DNA of 62,224 bases from a virus, in IMG/VR virus record IMGVR_UViG_3300030331_005246, positions 1 to 62,224 of that record; one strand, 5' to 3'. Positions within the stretch are counted from its first letter, which is position 1. Each line of letters starts with the position of its first letter. Shown in pieces: positions 52,429-58,236 of this stretch. Under the pieces are notes generated by a model. The model ran no database searches, had not been told where the DNA came from, and saw only the letters and a program-made list of their open reading frames with translations. Both the position numbers and the translations under genes were made by a program.

Positions 52429-52718
52429 GATGAAGTGAATTTGGGTTAATTGTTTGGGGTAGAAGGGAACTTTTACCTCAATTTGTGCTGAAAATTTTTA
52501 TTTTTATTTATAATTTTATATTTTTTTAATTATTAACTCATATATGTGAAAAAGGCTAAAAATTATCCGAGACATCTCACACACGTCATCCGACTGTGAT
52601 GCCGTATAGAAAAAAAGAAAGGGTGGGATAGGTGTTAATACCTACTGGGCGGGACGGCAGCCAGTCGAGCGATGACTGTGACAATTTGGCCAACTGACAC
52701 ACTAACTGGCACACTAAG

Positions 52719-52733
52719 TGTCACACTGTGACA
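52719..52733. promoter_or_regulatory. 15-bp palindrome TGTCACA-C-TGTGACA
   Basis: Perfect 7-bp half-sites flank a single C. A further half-site TGTGACA occurs near 52676. The symmetry and clustering suggest a dimeric DNA-binding protein. Confidence 0.6.
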
Positions 52734-52754
52734 GTTGCCGAACTGTCCCCAACA

Positions 52755-52820
52755 CCCCTGCGAAACCCGCAGACAATCCCCTAACCGGCCACCAGCGCCC
52801 GTTAAACCCCTGCGAAACCC
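52755..52820. repeat. Direct repeat CCCCTGCGAAACCC, two copies
   Basis: Identical 14-bp copies at 52755-52768 and 52807-52820, 52 bp apart. The AACCCCTTGC words near 4817 and 5118 are loosely similar, hinting at a shared binding protein. Confidence 0.7.
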
Positions 52821-53039
52821 AGCCGAAATCCCTTCCGGCGCAATGGATCTCAGACTTTTTGCGCCCATTTGGGAAAGATTTCCGCGCTAATAATCGCCGC
52901 GTAAGACTGTTATCTACACGATCTAAATGATAATTAAGCGAGAAAGTTGATACGAATTCGTATTACTTTCCGCCGTTAATCATAGATCTAATCGTCAAGC
53001 TGGACGTTAAACGTAGCGCCAAACTCTACTCAACTCATC

Positions 53040-53264
53040 ATGGCTTACACCATCAGCACCAAGCAAGCTGTTTACGAATTCAACGTCGCTTTCATCGAAG
53101 ACAAAGTCTTTACGAAAGAGGACACTGCACCATATGCAGGTGTTGTTTACGTCACCAAGTGGATTCTTAAAGGCTCAGGTTGCAAAGACGCTCATGTCTC
53201 CACCAGCACTGACCTGACTTCCGCTTGTAAGTGGATCAAACAGCTCAAAGCTTCCAACAAGTAA
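53040..53264 (+). CDS. Small early protein (74 aa)
   Basis: From ATG 53040 (MAYTISTKQAVYEFNVAFIE) the protein is alpha/beta with three aromatic strands (VVYVTKWILKG) and a basic end. No Shine-Dalgarno is seen; the start follows a CTACTCAACTCA tract like the B elements. Its stop codon is inside the closing stem of element A1. Function unknown. Confidence 0.68.
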   Translation: MAYTISTKQAVYEFNVAFIEDKVFTKEDTAPYAGVVYVTKWILKGSGCKDAHVSTSTDLTSACKWIKQLKASNK

Positions 53265-53348
53265 CCACAGGCGTGACGCTGGAGCCTCGAAGGCTCCGGT
53301 TACTTATTGCCTCCAGCAGAGATAGGCACTGCACAACAGGAGATTCCT
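53259..53348 (+). promoter_or_regulatory. Structured leader element A1
   Basis: First of five A elements. Closing stem P1 AAGTAACC / GGTTACTT (53259-53266 with 53298-53305) includes the stop codon of the gene before. Inside are a 3-bp GCG-TGA-CGC hairpin and P3 GGAGCC / GGCTCC (53281-53297). Then TTGCC...GGCA (53307-53328) and GCAG / CTGC (53316-53332) form two short overlapping hairpins. A third hairpin ACAGGA-GAT-TCCTGT holds the AGGAG ribosome site and runs into the GTG start. Confidence 0.75.
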
Positions 53349-53600
53349 GTGACATACGTCGAACGCTTATCCGATGATGAGCTATGGACCGCTGCACTCA
53401 CTCTCGATAGTGAAGGCAACTACGTGTTCGGAGCCGCAGGCAAATTTGTTCTATTGGATCTTGATAGTCATGTGATGTCTTATTACATCAACACTGAAGA
53501 TCCTCTGCCTGAAGACTTCTATCACCACCCCAGCGATGCTGACTACGAAAACAGCATCTACGACGCTCAACTCGCTTATGAAGTGAGTACATCCAGCTGA
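53349..53600 (+). CDS. Small acidic protein (83 aa)
   Basis: GTG 53349 is chosen as start because an AGGAG site lies six bases upstream within element A1. The protein is acidic (VERLSDDELWTAALTLDSEG; EDPLPEDFYHHPSDADYE), with no membrane segment. An in-frame TTG upstream would translate the structured leader and is unlikely. Function unknown; a phage takeover protein is possible. Confidence 0.65.
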   Translation: MTYVERLSDDELWTAALTLDSEGNYVFGAAGKFVLLDLDSHVMSYYINTEDPLPEDFYHHPSDADYENSIYDAQLAYEVSTSS

Positions 53601-53687
53601 CCACCAGCGTGATGCCGGGGCCTCGAAGGCCCTGGTCAGCTCTTGCCTCCTGTGGAGATAGGCACCACATCAAACCAGAAACCAACC
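53595..53687 (+). promoter_or_regulatory. Structured leader element A2
   Basis: P1 is AGCTGACCA / TGGTCAGCT (53595-53603 with 53633-53641, 9 bp, includes the stop). P3 is GGGCC / GGCCC around TCGAA (53618-53632). The downstream hairpin is TGTGG / CCACA (53651-53655 with 53665-53669), where A1 has GCAG / CTGC: pairing kept, sequence changed. Confidence 0.75.
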
Positions 53688-53876
53688 GTGATCAACCAAC
53701 GCACGTATTTCGGCTTCGTTGCTACATGCATCGCACTCGTCGGAATAGGCGGTTATGGCTCCGTCCAACTCCTCGACAAAGCCACCGCACACCAGTGCAG
53801 CACCCATGACTGGCCTGCTGAGAAGCATGCAATCCATGTCGAGTGGTGCGAGCACAACAACTACCCAACCAACTGA
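53688..53876 (+). CDS. Small single-TM protein with two Cys (62 aa)
   Basis: The frame starts at GTG 53688. One hydrophobic helix (YFGFVATCIALVGIGGYGS, about 7-25) is followed by a short outside-type domain with Cys pair QCSTHDW...VEWCEHN. The layout is shared with the protein at 54764-54982 (helix, then LL...QC...YC), so the two look paralogous. It may sit in the thylakoid or inner membrane. Function unknown. Confidence 0.62.
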   Translation: MINQRTYFGFVATCIALVGIGGYGSVQLLDKATAHQCSTHDWPAEKHAIHVEWCEHNNYPTN

Positions 53877-53961
53877 TTCGTTCAAGCGAGTGACCAGGTG
53901 CAAACCCTGGTCCAGTTATTGCCTCCAGCAGAGATCGGCACTGCACAATTTGATTTACTTC
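53871..53961 (+). promoter_or_regulatory. Structured leader element A3
   Basis: P1 AACTG / CAGTT (53871-53875 with 53913-53917); P2 TCG-TTCAAG-CGA (53878-53889); P3 GACCAGG / CCTGGTC (53892-53898 with 53906-53912) with loop TGCAAAC; then the TTGCC...GGCA / GCAG...CTGC switch region. Nearly identical in P2/P3 to A4. Confidence 0.75.
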
Positions 53962-54120
53962 ATGAAAGTCCTTTATGAAGCAGTAGCAATCACCTCGGAC
54001 TATCAAATGATCCGATTTGGACCTCCATTCAAGACAGAGGAAGACGTGTGGTACTGGCTGCACTTTGAATGTGATTGCTGCCCCGAACATCGTTCAATCG
54101 AAGTTCTTCCAGTCGTCTGA
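53962..54120 (+). CDS. Small Cys-containing protein (52 aa)
   Basis: From ATG 53962 the protein reads MKVLYEAVAITSDYQMIRFG and continues to FECDCCPEHRSIEVLPVV, with three close Cys that could bind metal. It lies between elements A3 and A4, with its stop in the A4 closing stem. No known family. Confidence 0.62.
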   Translation: MKVLYEAVAITSDYQMIRFGPPFKTEEDVWYWLHFECDCCPEHRSIEVLPVV

Positions 54121-54210
54121 CTGATTCGTACAAGCGAGTGACCAGGTGCAAACCCTGGTCCAGTCCTTGCCCACAGCGGAGATGGGCACCGCACACAACA
54201 GGAGAATCCT
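54119..54210 (+). promoter_or_regulatory. Structured leader element A4
   Basis: P1 GACTG / CAGTC (54119-54123 with 54161-54165) differs from A3 by a compensated A-T to G-C pair. P2 and P3 match A3. The switch region reads TTGCCC...GGGCA and GCGG / CCGC (54176-54179 with 54189-54192), again compensated. A hairpin ACAGGA-GAA-TCCTGT (54198-54212) covers the ribosome site and the GTG start at 54211. Confidence 0.78.
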
Positions 54211-54393
54211 GTGACCACTACCACTCGCCCCGCACGTTCTGACTGGGACGCCATCCACGTTCCTACTCGTGAAGAGTGCGGCGAGATCGTCTTCTGTCAG
54301 ATCAAGAATCTGATGGAGGACGGTTACTCCCAAACTCTCACCCGAGAGCACGCAGCAGAGATTGCAAAGTATGCAATCAGGCTGCTCAGCTGA
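54211..54393 (+). CDS. Small helical protein (60 aa)
   Basis: The start is GTG 54211, with AGGAG at the expected distance. The sequence opens TTTTRPARSDWDAIHVPTRE and becomes helical (LTREHAAEIAKYAIRLLS). It has one Cys pair and no membrane helix. Its stop TGA lies in the A5 closing stem. Function unknown. Confidence 0.65.
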   Translation: MTTTTRPARSDWDAIHVPTREECGEIVFCQIKNLMEDGYSQTLTREHAAEIAKYAIRLLS

Positions 54394-54479
54394 TCCGTCA
54401 ACGCGGTCATCCCCGGTGCAATGCCGGGGTCAGCTTTTGCCTCCAGCAGAGATAGGCACTGCACATTGTATTGCACACT
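54388..54479 (+). promoter_or_regulatory. Structured leader element A5
   Basis: P1 AGCTGA / TCAGCT (54388-54393 with 54430-54435); P2 CCG-TCAACG-CGG (54395-54406); P3 CCCCGG / CCGGGG (54411-54416 with 54424-54429) with loop TGCAATG; switch region TTGCC...GGCA and GCAG / CTGC (54446-54449 with 54459-54462). P2 and P3 have different bases from A3/A4 but the same pairing. Confidence 0.75.
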
Positions 54480-54683
54480 ATGAAATGTTTTTCACTTCCA
54501 GTTGTTATTCCAACAGCTGTATTTGTTGCAGCAACTGCTATAGCTGCAGCTATTCCTCAACCTGCATGTGCACAACAAGCACAATGCTGGAACGAAATGC
54601 ATTACTACCAGAAGACGTGGGGTGGCTGCATACCAGTCCAACGCTTTCCAAACGGAAAGACCTTGCATGTCTGTTGCCGCTGA
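54480..54683 (+). CDS. Predicted secreted Cys-rich peptide (67 aa)
   Basis: The N-terminus has a signal peptide: MKCFSLPVVIPTAVFVAATA followed by IAAAIPQPACA with a likely cleavage after ACA. The mature ~37 residues (starting QQAQCWNEMHYY) contain four Cys that could form two disulfides. Export would place it in the periplasm or outside. It may act on the host envelope or on other phages; there is no family match. Confidence 0.65.
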   Translation: MKCFSLPVVIPTAVFVAATAIAAAIPQPACAQQAQCWNEMHYYQKTWGGCIPVQRFPNGKTLHVCCR

Positions 54684-54707
54684 CCCACAATTCCATAGTT
54701 AACACAT

Positions 54708-54763
54708 AGTCCTGAGCATGACTCTAAACTGCTCACGACTCAACTCAACCGTTAATCATTCCA
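54708..54763 (+). promoter_or_regulatory. Repeated leader element B1
   Basis: First of eight clear B elements. All share the order GTCC, stem TGAGCA, loop TGACNNTAAAC (11 nt), stem TGCTCA, then ACTCAACTCAAC and the start codon within about 15-30 nt. Here the stem is 54713-54718 with 54730-54735. It heads the gene group 54764-55733. Confidence 0.75.
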
Positions 54764-54982
54764 ATGACTCAATCCCCAGCGAGTTACATCAGCGCCATTG
54801 CATTCGGTATTGCCATTGGCCTCATCGGTTGTGTAAGCGGTCAACGCTTACTCAACAACCACAACACTGTGCAATGCGCTAACAAGAATGCAACGCACAA
54901 GCTTGTTACTTACAGCTCATACCTTGGCGATGCCAAATATTGTATGAACAAGCGTGCTTTTCATTACGGTCCTGCTCACTAA
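54764..54982 (+). CDS. Small single-TM protein with two Cys (72 aa)
   Basis: One hydrophobic helix (AIAFGIAIGLIGCVSG, about 11-26) is followed by QRLLNNHNTVQCANKN and a C-terminal YCMNKRAFHYGPAH. It has the same helix-LL-QC arrangement as the protein at 53688-53876. Function unknown; probably in a host membrane. Confidence 0.65.
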   Translation: MTQSPASYISAIAFGIAIGLIGCVSGQRLLNNHNTVQCANKNATHKLVTYSSYLGDAKYCMNKRAFHYGPAH

Positions 54983-54991
54983 TTCCTCACC

Positions 54992-55168
54992 ATGACACCA
55001 CTCAACCTTCGCAACAAGTTCAGAACAGCAACACATCTGACAGCATCCGGCTTGATGAAAGCCGGTGATGCCGTTGCTGACATGCAGATGCCAGATACAG
55101 AATCTTTTGTACTTGGCATCAAGAAAATCCGCCGTAACATAGCTCAGACCATTCAACCCAACGATTGA
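54992..55168 (+). CDS. Small hypothetical protein (58 aa)
   Basis: From ATG 54992 the peptide reads MTPLNLRNKFRTATHLTASG and continues as an Asp/Met/Ala-mixed helix ending IRRNIAQTIQPND. No domain seen. The start has no Shine-Dalgarno, as in most of this block. Confidence 0.55.
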   Translation: MTPLNLRNKFRTATHLTASGLMKAGDAVADMQMPDTESFVLGIKKIRRNIAQTIQPND

Positions 55169-55175
55169 ATCCTTT

Positions 55176-55406
55176 ATGCAAGAAAGTTACACTGAGCGTC
55201 ACCCAGACAACAACATCAGCATCGAACTACCGATGCATGAAACCATCACGACATACCTACCGAACGGTTATCGGTTTGTCGTGGAAAACACAGGTGATCA
55301 AATCATCACTCGTTATTACAATCCCAATGACGAGTGTACCCGTGAAATCACCTGTGACTATAGCGGCGAGGTCCGTTACATCAACTTTCCAACCAAATCA
55401 GTTTAA
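55176..55406 (+). CDS. Small hypothetical protein (76 aa)
   Basis: Beta-rich sequence with polar ends (MQESYTERHPDNNISIELPM; FVVENTGDQIITRYYNPNDE) and two Cys (NDECTREITCDYS). It is 7 bp from the preceding gene. Not recognised. Confidence 0.62.
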   Translation: MQESYTERHPDNNISIELPMHETITTYLPNGYRFVVENTGDQIITRYYNPNDECTREITCDYSGEVRYINFPTKSV

Positions 55407-55432
55407 TTATTCCTTAATCTTTCCTATTTGTT

Positions 55433-55606
55433 ATGTCCCCGCTCAACGAAACCCAAAAGACCACTTTGCCACTTATCGCACTGTGTGCCGTCGCAACACC
55501 GTTCGTCGGCCCAGTAGCACTCCTTGGTGGTCTTGGCATGACTGCATACTACTGCGCCAAATCCAACAAGAACCAATCCGATGACTCAACACACCCTAAG
55601 AACTGA
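55433..55606 (+). CDS. Small membrane protein (57 aa)
   Basis: The start ATG 55433 follows a TTTGTT tract. Residues 10-43 are hydrophobic and Gly/Ala-rich (LPLIALCAVATPFVGPVALL) and may form one or two membrane helices; the tail is polar. It overlaps the next gene by 26 bp. Function unknown. Confidence 0.58.
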   Translation: MSPLNETQKTTLPLIALCAVATPFVGPVALLGGLGMTAYYCAKSNKNQSDDSTHPKN

Positions 55607-55733
55607 GGCCACACATCAATGGGGCAACACTACATTTCGTGTTGGCAATCGTTTTTACAACGTTGACTCGCACAAATCACCAGGCCTACGTAACAAATTA
55701 GGCCGCGCACTCATGAAGTTACTACACCTTTAA
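55581..55733 (+). CDS. Small basic protein (50 aa)
   Basis: ATG 55581 (MTQHTLRTEATHQWGNTTFR) lies inside the previous gene in another frame. The product ends in a basic helix (GLRNKLGRALMKLLHL). Coding is plausible from the operon fit, but the 26-bp overlap adds some doubt. Confidence 0.5.
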   Translation: MTQHTLRTEATHQWGNTTFRVGNRFYNVDSHKSPGLRNKLGRALMKLLHL

Positions 55734-55738
55734 TTCAT

Positions 55739-55834
55739 AGTCCTGAGTATGACTTTAAACTGCTCATGTCAACAGAACGGCATTTACTTAACGTATCCGT
55801 TCTGACTTGTTAACTCAACTTAACTCTACTTGTT
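55739..55834 (+). promoter_or_regulatory. Repeated leader element B2 with extra hairpin
   Basis: The stem is TGAGTA / TGCTCA (a G-U replaces one pair). Between the conserved hairpin and the CAACT tract there is an inserted 8-bp hairpin CAGAACGG / CCGTTCTG (55773-55780 with 55797-55804). The end CTCTACTTGTT-ATG leads into the gene at 55835. Confidence 0.7.
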
Positions 55835-56122
55835 ATGTCCGACCATGCACACCGCATCATGATGCGTCAGCTCAATGCTGACGACAACATGATACACGCA
55901 GACGAGCAGTATGTCCACCAGCAGATCCTTGCTGAGCATGCATACCATCAAGAACAGGCTATGCGAGAAGGCATGCCTGAACCTAGTGAGACTCAACGTT
56001 CAGTGAGTGATCGATGCTTTAGCAACTGGATTTCATTGCTAAGTAACACAGGATCACATCGATCTCGCTGGTCAGAAGACGATGGTGACCTGCTCGACTA
56101 TCGTTCGGAGGATGTGATATGA
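55835..56122 (+). CDS. Hypothetical early protein (95 aa)
   Basis: Met/His/Gln-rich N-terminal half (MSDHAHRIMMRQLNADDNMI; VHQQILAEHAYHQEQAMREG) that looks helical, then a Ser/Asp-rich tail. It ends in an ATGA junction with the next gene. Function unknown. Confidence 0.6.
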   Translation: MSDHAHRIMMRQLNADDNMIHADEQYVHQQILAEHAYHQEQAMREGMPEPSETQRSVSDRCFSNWISLLSNTGSHRSRWSEDDGDLLDYRSEDVI

Positions 56123-56658
56123 GTGACATGAAACTCCGACTTCTCGATCACACCAGATACAACGTTGAATATGTGGAGGAAGACACCCTCACCATTGTCG
56201 TTGCCCTGGTCTCCTGCTTCATCACTATTCTTCTTGACTTGTTATGGCCACCATCACAGAAACAATCTTCGAGTTCAGAGTCCCCAGTGAATACGAAGTT
56301 TACAACAAGGGACTCTTTAATTTCATCGAACGTTATCCCAGAACAGGCGCAGCTCGTTACTGGCTCGAACAATACAACTATCTCACAGAGTTCAACGGCA
56401 AAGAACCAACAGCAATTCACATCCACCTTGTCTGGCAAGTCTACGTCTCACCTGCAGAAGGTGGCTGTTGGGACGAACGGCGTGAGCCCATCTACAACCA
56501 CCACGACCACAAAGACGACCAGATCAAAGAGGTCTCAACCATCTGTGTCTACAACAAGAAACAATGCATCAGAGAATGCCTTGCCCTCACCCAACACCAT
56601 GACCTTGCTTATCAACCAAGAATCGACACCACAGCAGACAACGTCGCCGTCGACGTAA
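56119..56658 (+). CDS. Membrane protein with long overlapping Ser/Thr-rich tail (179 aa)
   Basis: The start overlaps the previous stop (ATGA). Residues 24-43 form a hydrophobic helix (DTLTIVVALVSCFITILLDL). After that the frame becomes Ser/Thr-rich and runs 415 bp inside the gene at 56244 in another frame. The first 45 residues look like a genuine small membrane protein; the tail may be partly a by-product of the codons of the second gene. Confidence 0.42.
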   Translation: MSDMKLRLLDHTRYNVEYVEEDTLTIVVALVSCFITILLDLLWPPSQKQSSSSESPVNTKFTTRDSLISSNVIPEQAQLVTGSNNTTISQSSTAKNQQQFTSTLSGKSTSHLQKVAVGTNGVSPSTTTTTTKTTRSKRSQPSVSTTRNNASENALPSPNTMTLLINQESTPQQTTSPST

Positions 56659-56708
56659 CGCTTGACCATGGCTACTGTCAAGCCAAGTACCCTTCTCCTT
56701 ATTGTTAA
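56244..56708 (+). CDS. Hypothetical early protein (154 aa)
   Basis: Start ATG 56244 follows GACTTGTT, the same start context as genes after B elements. The protein has balanced composition with aromatic residues (EYEVYNKGLFNFIERYPRTG; WQVYVSPAEGGCWDERREP) and several Cys/His (VYNKKQCIRECLALTQHHDL), which could bind metal. No known family. This frame is more protein-like than the overlapping one at 56119. Confidence 0.65.
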   Translation: MATITETIFEFRVPSEYEVYNKGLFNFIERYPRTGAARYWLEQYNYLTEFNGKEPTAIHIHLVWQVYVSPAEGGCWDERREPIYNHHDHKDDQIKEVSTICVYNKKQCIRECLALTQHHDLAYQPRIDTTADNVAVDVTLDHGYCQAKYPSPYC

Positions 56709-56714
56709 TTCACC

Positions 56715-56948
56715 ATGAACATTACTGTCCAAACAACAGGTCTTAAACCTGATTCAATGATTTACGATCTCAGACTTGATCGTGATGAATTCAAAGCTTT
56801 GTACTTTACTCTTGTAAGGTATCTTGAATCCCAGGATCCTAATGATGAGATTGACTTCCATAATGGCTACAAAATGTTTAAAGATATACACACTAGAAAG
56901 ACGGCGTATATATTAAGACACCTTGAATTAATAGGTGCCAAAGAATAG
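56715..56948 (+). CDS. Hypothetical early protein (77 aa)
   Basis: Mostly helical (MNITVQTTGLKPDSMIYDLR; LYFTLVRYLESQDPNDE) with a basic end (HTRKTAYILRHLELIGAKE). It is followed after 18 bp by a strong hairpin. Function unknown. Confidence 0.6.
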   Translation: MNITVQTTGLKPDSMIYDLRLDRDEFKALYFTLVRYLESQDPNDEIDFHNGYKMFKDIHTRKTAYILRHLELIGAKE

Positions 56949-56966
56949 ATTAACTAACACAGCTAT

Positions 56967-57004
56967 GCCTGGGCAGCACATCGTGCGTAAGTCCCAGGCT
57001 TTGT
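56967..57004 (+). terminator. Bipartite hairpin, possible terminator
   Basis: GCCTGGG / CCCAGGC (56967-56973 with 56993-56999) encloses an inner GCAC-ATC-GTGC hairpin (56976-56986), and is followed by TTTGTTGTAGTT. It closes the B2 transcription group. The T-tract is interrupted, so terminator function is likely but not certain. Confidence 0.6.
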
Positions 57005-57053
57005 TGTAGTTATTTATATAAGTATTTCTTATGTCCCGCTACTTGTTTTAGCT

Positions 57054-57419
57054 ATGTCAATTCAGTTTCCATTGTATCGACTTCTCTATACCGAGAAGCT
57101 TGATCCTCCACATGACCATGTCACCAGATATCACACAATCGAGTGGTATCAAACCGACAAAGAAGCTCAATCAGCTGCCAAACGTTGGAACAAGAACCAC
57201 AGATACCACACCTCTGGGGTTCAGGCATGGCATGAAGCTGACTTCAAAGCTGAGTACAAACAATTCCAGGACGACTTCGATCCCTCACCCCAGGTCTACG
57301 ACGACTGGGCATCATGCCCTGACTACGACTCCTGGTTATACGACTGGATCGATGAGCGTAAGTATTACCACTTTGAACCTGCAGCACCACAATCACAACA
57401 ACTCACCAAACAATCATGA
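57054..57419 (+). CDS. Hypothetical early protein (121 aa)
   Basis: Rich in Tyr, Trp and Asp (FPLYRLLYTEKLDPPHDHVT; DWASCPDYDSWLYDWIDERK). Two tail regions are acidic and Gln-rich. The stop overlaps the next ATG (ATGA). No domain recognised. Confidence 0.62.
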   Translation: MSIQFPLYRLLYTEKLDPPHDHVTRYHTIEWYQTDKEAQSAAKRWNKNHRYHTSGVQAWHEADFKAEYKQFQDDFDPSPQVYDDWASCPDYDSWLYDWIDERKYYHFEPAAPQSQQLTKQS

Positions 57420-57592
57420 AAGTCTTCATTAATTTCTCCACAGATAACGCTGCGTTCGATCGACCAGATGATTACGCAGAGTTTGAACGCATCATGGAAG
57501 AACTCAAGACCACAATTAGCCATAACAACAGTGGTGTTATCCACGATATCAATGGCAACAAGATTGGACTATGGAGTTGGGTTGACTCATGA
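57416..57592 (+). CDS. Small hypothetical protein (58 aa)
   Basis: Starts in an ATGA overlap and ends in another ATGA with the gene at 57589. The peptide (MKVFINFSTDNAAFDRPDDY) is mixed alpha/beta and hydrophilic. The two overlaps argue strongly for translation as part of the operon. Confidence 0.62.
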   Translation: MKVFINFSTDNAAFDRPDDYAEFERIMEELKTTISHNNSGVIHDINGNKIGLWSWVDS

Positions 57593-57810
57593 AATACAAA
57601 CCCCATTTCGACATGCTTACAGCACGTGAGCAATTAATCGTAGACATGAACTTCATCGTTGAAGACATTACGTATGGCGCACTCAGTCCAAGCGAAATGA
57701 ATACTTTAACTCGCAAACTTTGTGATGCGGTGTACAAACACTTACCTACACCAACAGTGCCATGTGGCACTGAAATAATTTATTGGCGTTTTGTTGACTT
57801 ACCTAATTGA
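57589..57810 (+). CDS. Small early protein, paralogue 1 (73 aa)
   Basis: The protein (MKYKPHFDMLTAREQLIVDM; TRKLCDAVYKHLPTPT) matches the next gene in both its N-terminal KPHFDxLxAxEQL and its C-terminal LTRKLCDAVYK blocks. A tandem duplication is clear. It is helical, with no known domain. Confidence 0.65.
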   Translation: MKYKPHFDMLTAREQLIVDMNFIVEDITYGALSPSEMNTLTRKLCDAVYKHLPTPTVPCGTEIIYWRFVDLPN

Positions 57811-57813
57811 CCC

Positions 57814-58002
57814 ATGGAAAACAAACCTCACTTCGACAACCTGAGAGCATGCGAGCAACTAATGGAAGACATTGAATCCATCATTGAAAACTTTTGGTAT
57901 GCGACCTGGCCTGAAGGTCAATTTCTAGAAGATAGAAATGACTTGACCCGCAAGCTTTGCGATGCCGTTTACAAAAACTATCCCACCCCAACACCTGATT
58001 GA
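57814..58002 (+). CDS. Small early protein, paralogue 2 (62 aa)
   Basis: A tandem copy of the gene at 57589 (KPHFDNLRACEQLMEDIESI, then LTRKLCDAVYKNYPTPTPD). It starts three bases after the previous stop at a TTGACCC-ATG junction that recurs in this block. The copies have diverged most in the middle, so the conserved ends are probably functional. Confidence 0.65.
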   Translation: MENKPHFDNLRACEQLMEDIESIIENFWYATWPEGQFLEDRNDLTRKLCDAVYKNYPTPTPD

Positions 58003-58005
58003 CCC

Positions 58006-58233
58006 ATGATTGAACTCAACGGCTTTTGCACTGATGAACCCTTCACATTTGACGAGGGCATGACAGAGGAAGACTTTAGATCTGAGGTCATCAAGTGTCT
58101 CCAAAATCAAAGAGATGATCTTGATACTTTGTTTAATGCATTTGTTCTTATGGCAAATATGGCCGATCTTGACCCCCATGCGCTGTTCCAAGCAGCAAAG
58201 CTCATTCAAAGAGACATCTCCACACCTGATTGA
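58006..58233 (+). CDS. Small early protein (75 aa)
   Basis: Acidic helical protein (MTEEDFRSEVIKCLQNQRDD; LFNAFVLMANMADLDPHALF) ending TPD like two neighbours. The start lies three bases after the previous stop in a TTGACCC-ATG junction. Function unknown. Confidence 0.62.
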   Translation: MIELNGFCTDEPFTFDEGMTEEDFRSEVIKCLQNQRDDLDTLFNAFVLMANMADLDPHALFQAAKLIQRDISTPD

Positions 58234-58236
58234 CCT

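Larger units (their letters stand above)
52429..53039. promoter_or_regulatory. Non-coding region with AT tract, palindromes and repeats; origin candidate
   Basis: No convincing gene is present in these ~610 bp. The left part has a ~55 bp tract of almost pure A/T (about 52494-52550). The middle has four TGTGACA/TGTCACA-type words and spaced CTG(A/G)CACAC(T) words (52674-52733). The right part has a 14-bp direct repeat (52755 and 52807) and GC-rich sequence. An AT-rich unwinding tract next to iterons at a transcription-divergence point is typical of an origin or early-promoter block. A degraded B-type element (GTTAAAC, CTACTCAACTCA) lies at about 52997-53039. Confidence 0.5.

Noticed and set aside
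53307-53348. A conserved peptide PPAEIGTA encoded by the A element
   Set aside because: The reading frame is not the same relative to the next start in all copies (A3 differs), and the base changes follow RNA pairing rather than amino acids.
53307-54462. A classical H-type pseudoknot in the A element
   Set aside because: The two stems would share strands with no linker between the first stem's 3' side and the second stem's 3' side, so both cannot form at once in normal geometry; alternative hairpins are more likely.
53259-54479. Glutamine riboswitch (glnA RNA) common in cyanobacteria and their phages
   Set aside because: The three-way junction, loop words and switch bases do not match what I remember of the glnA pattern.
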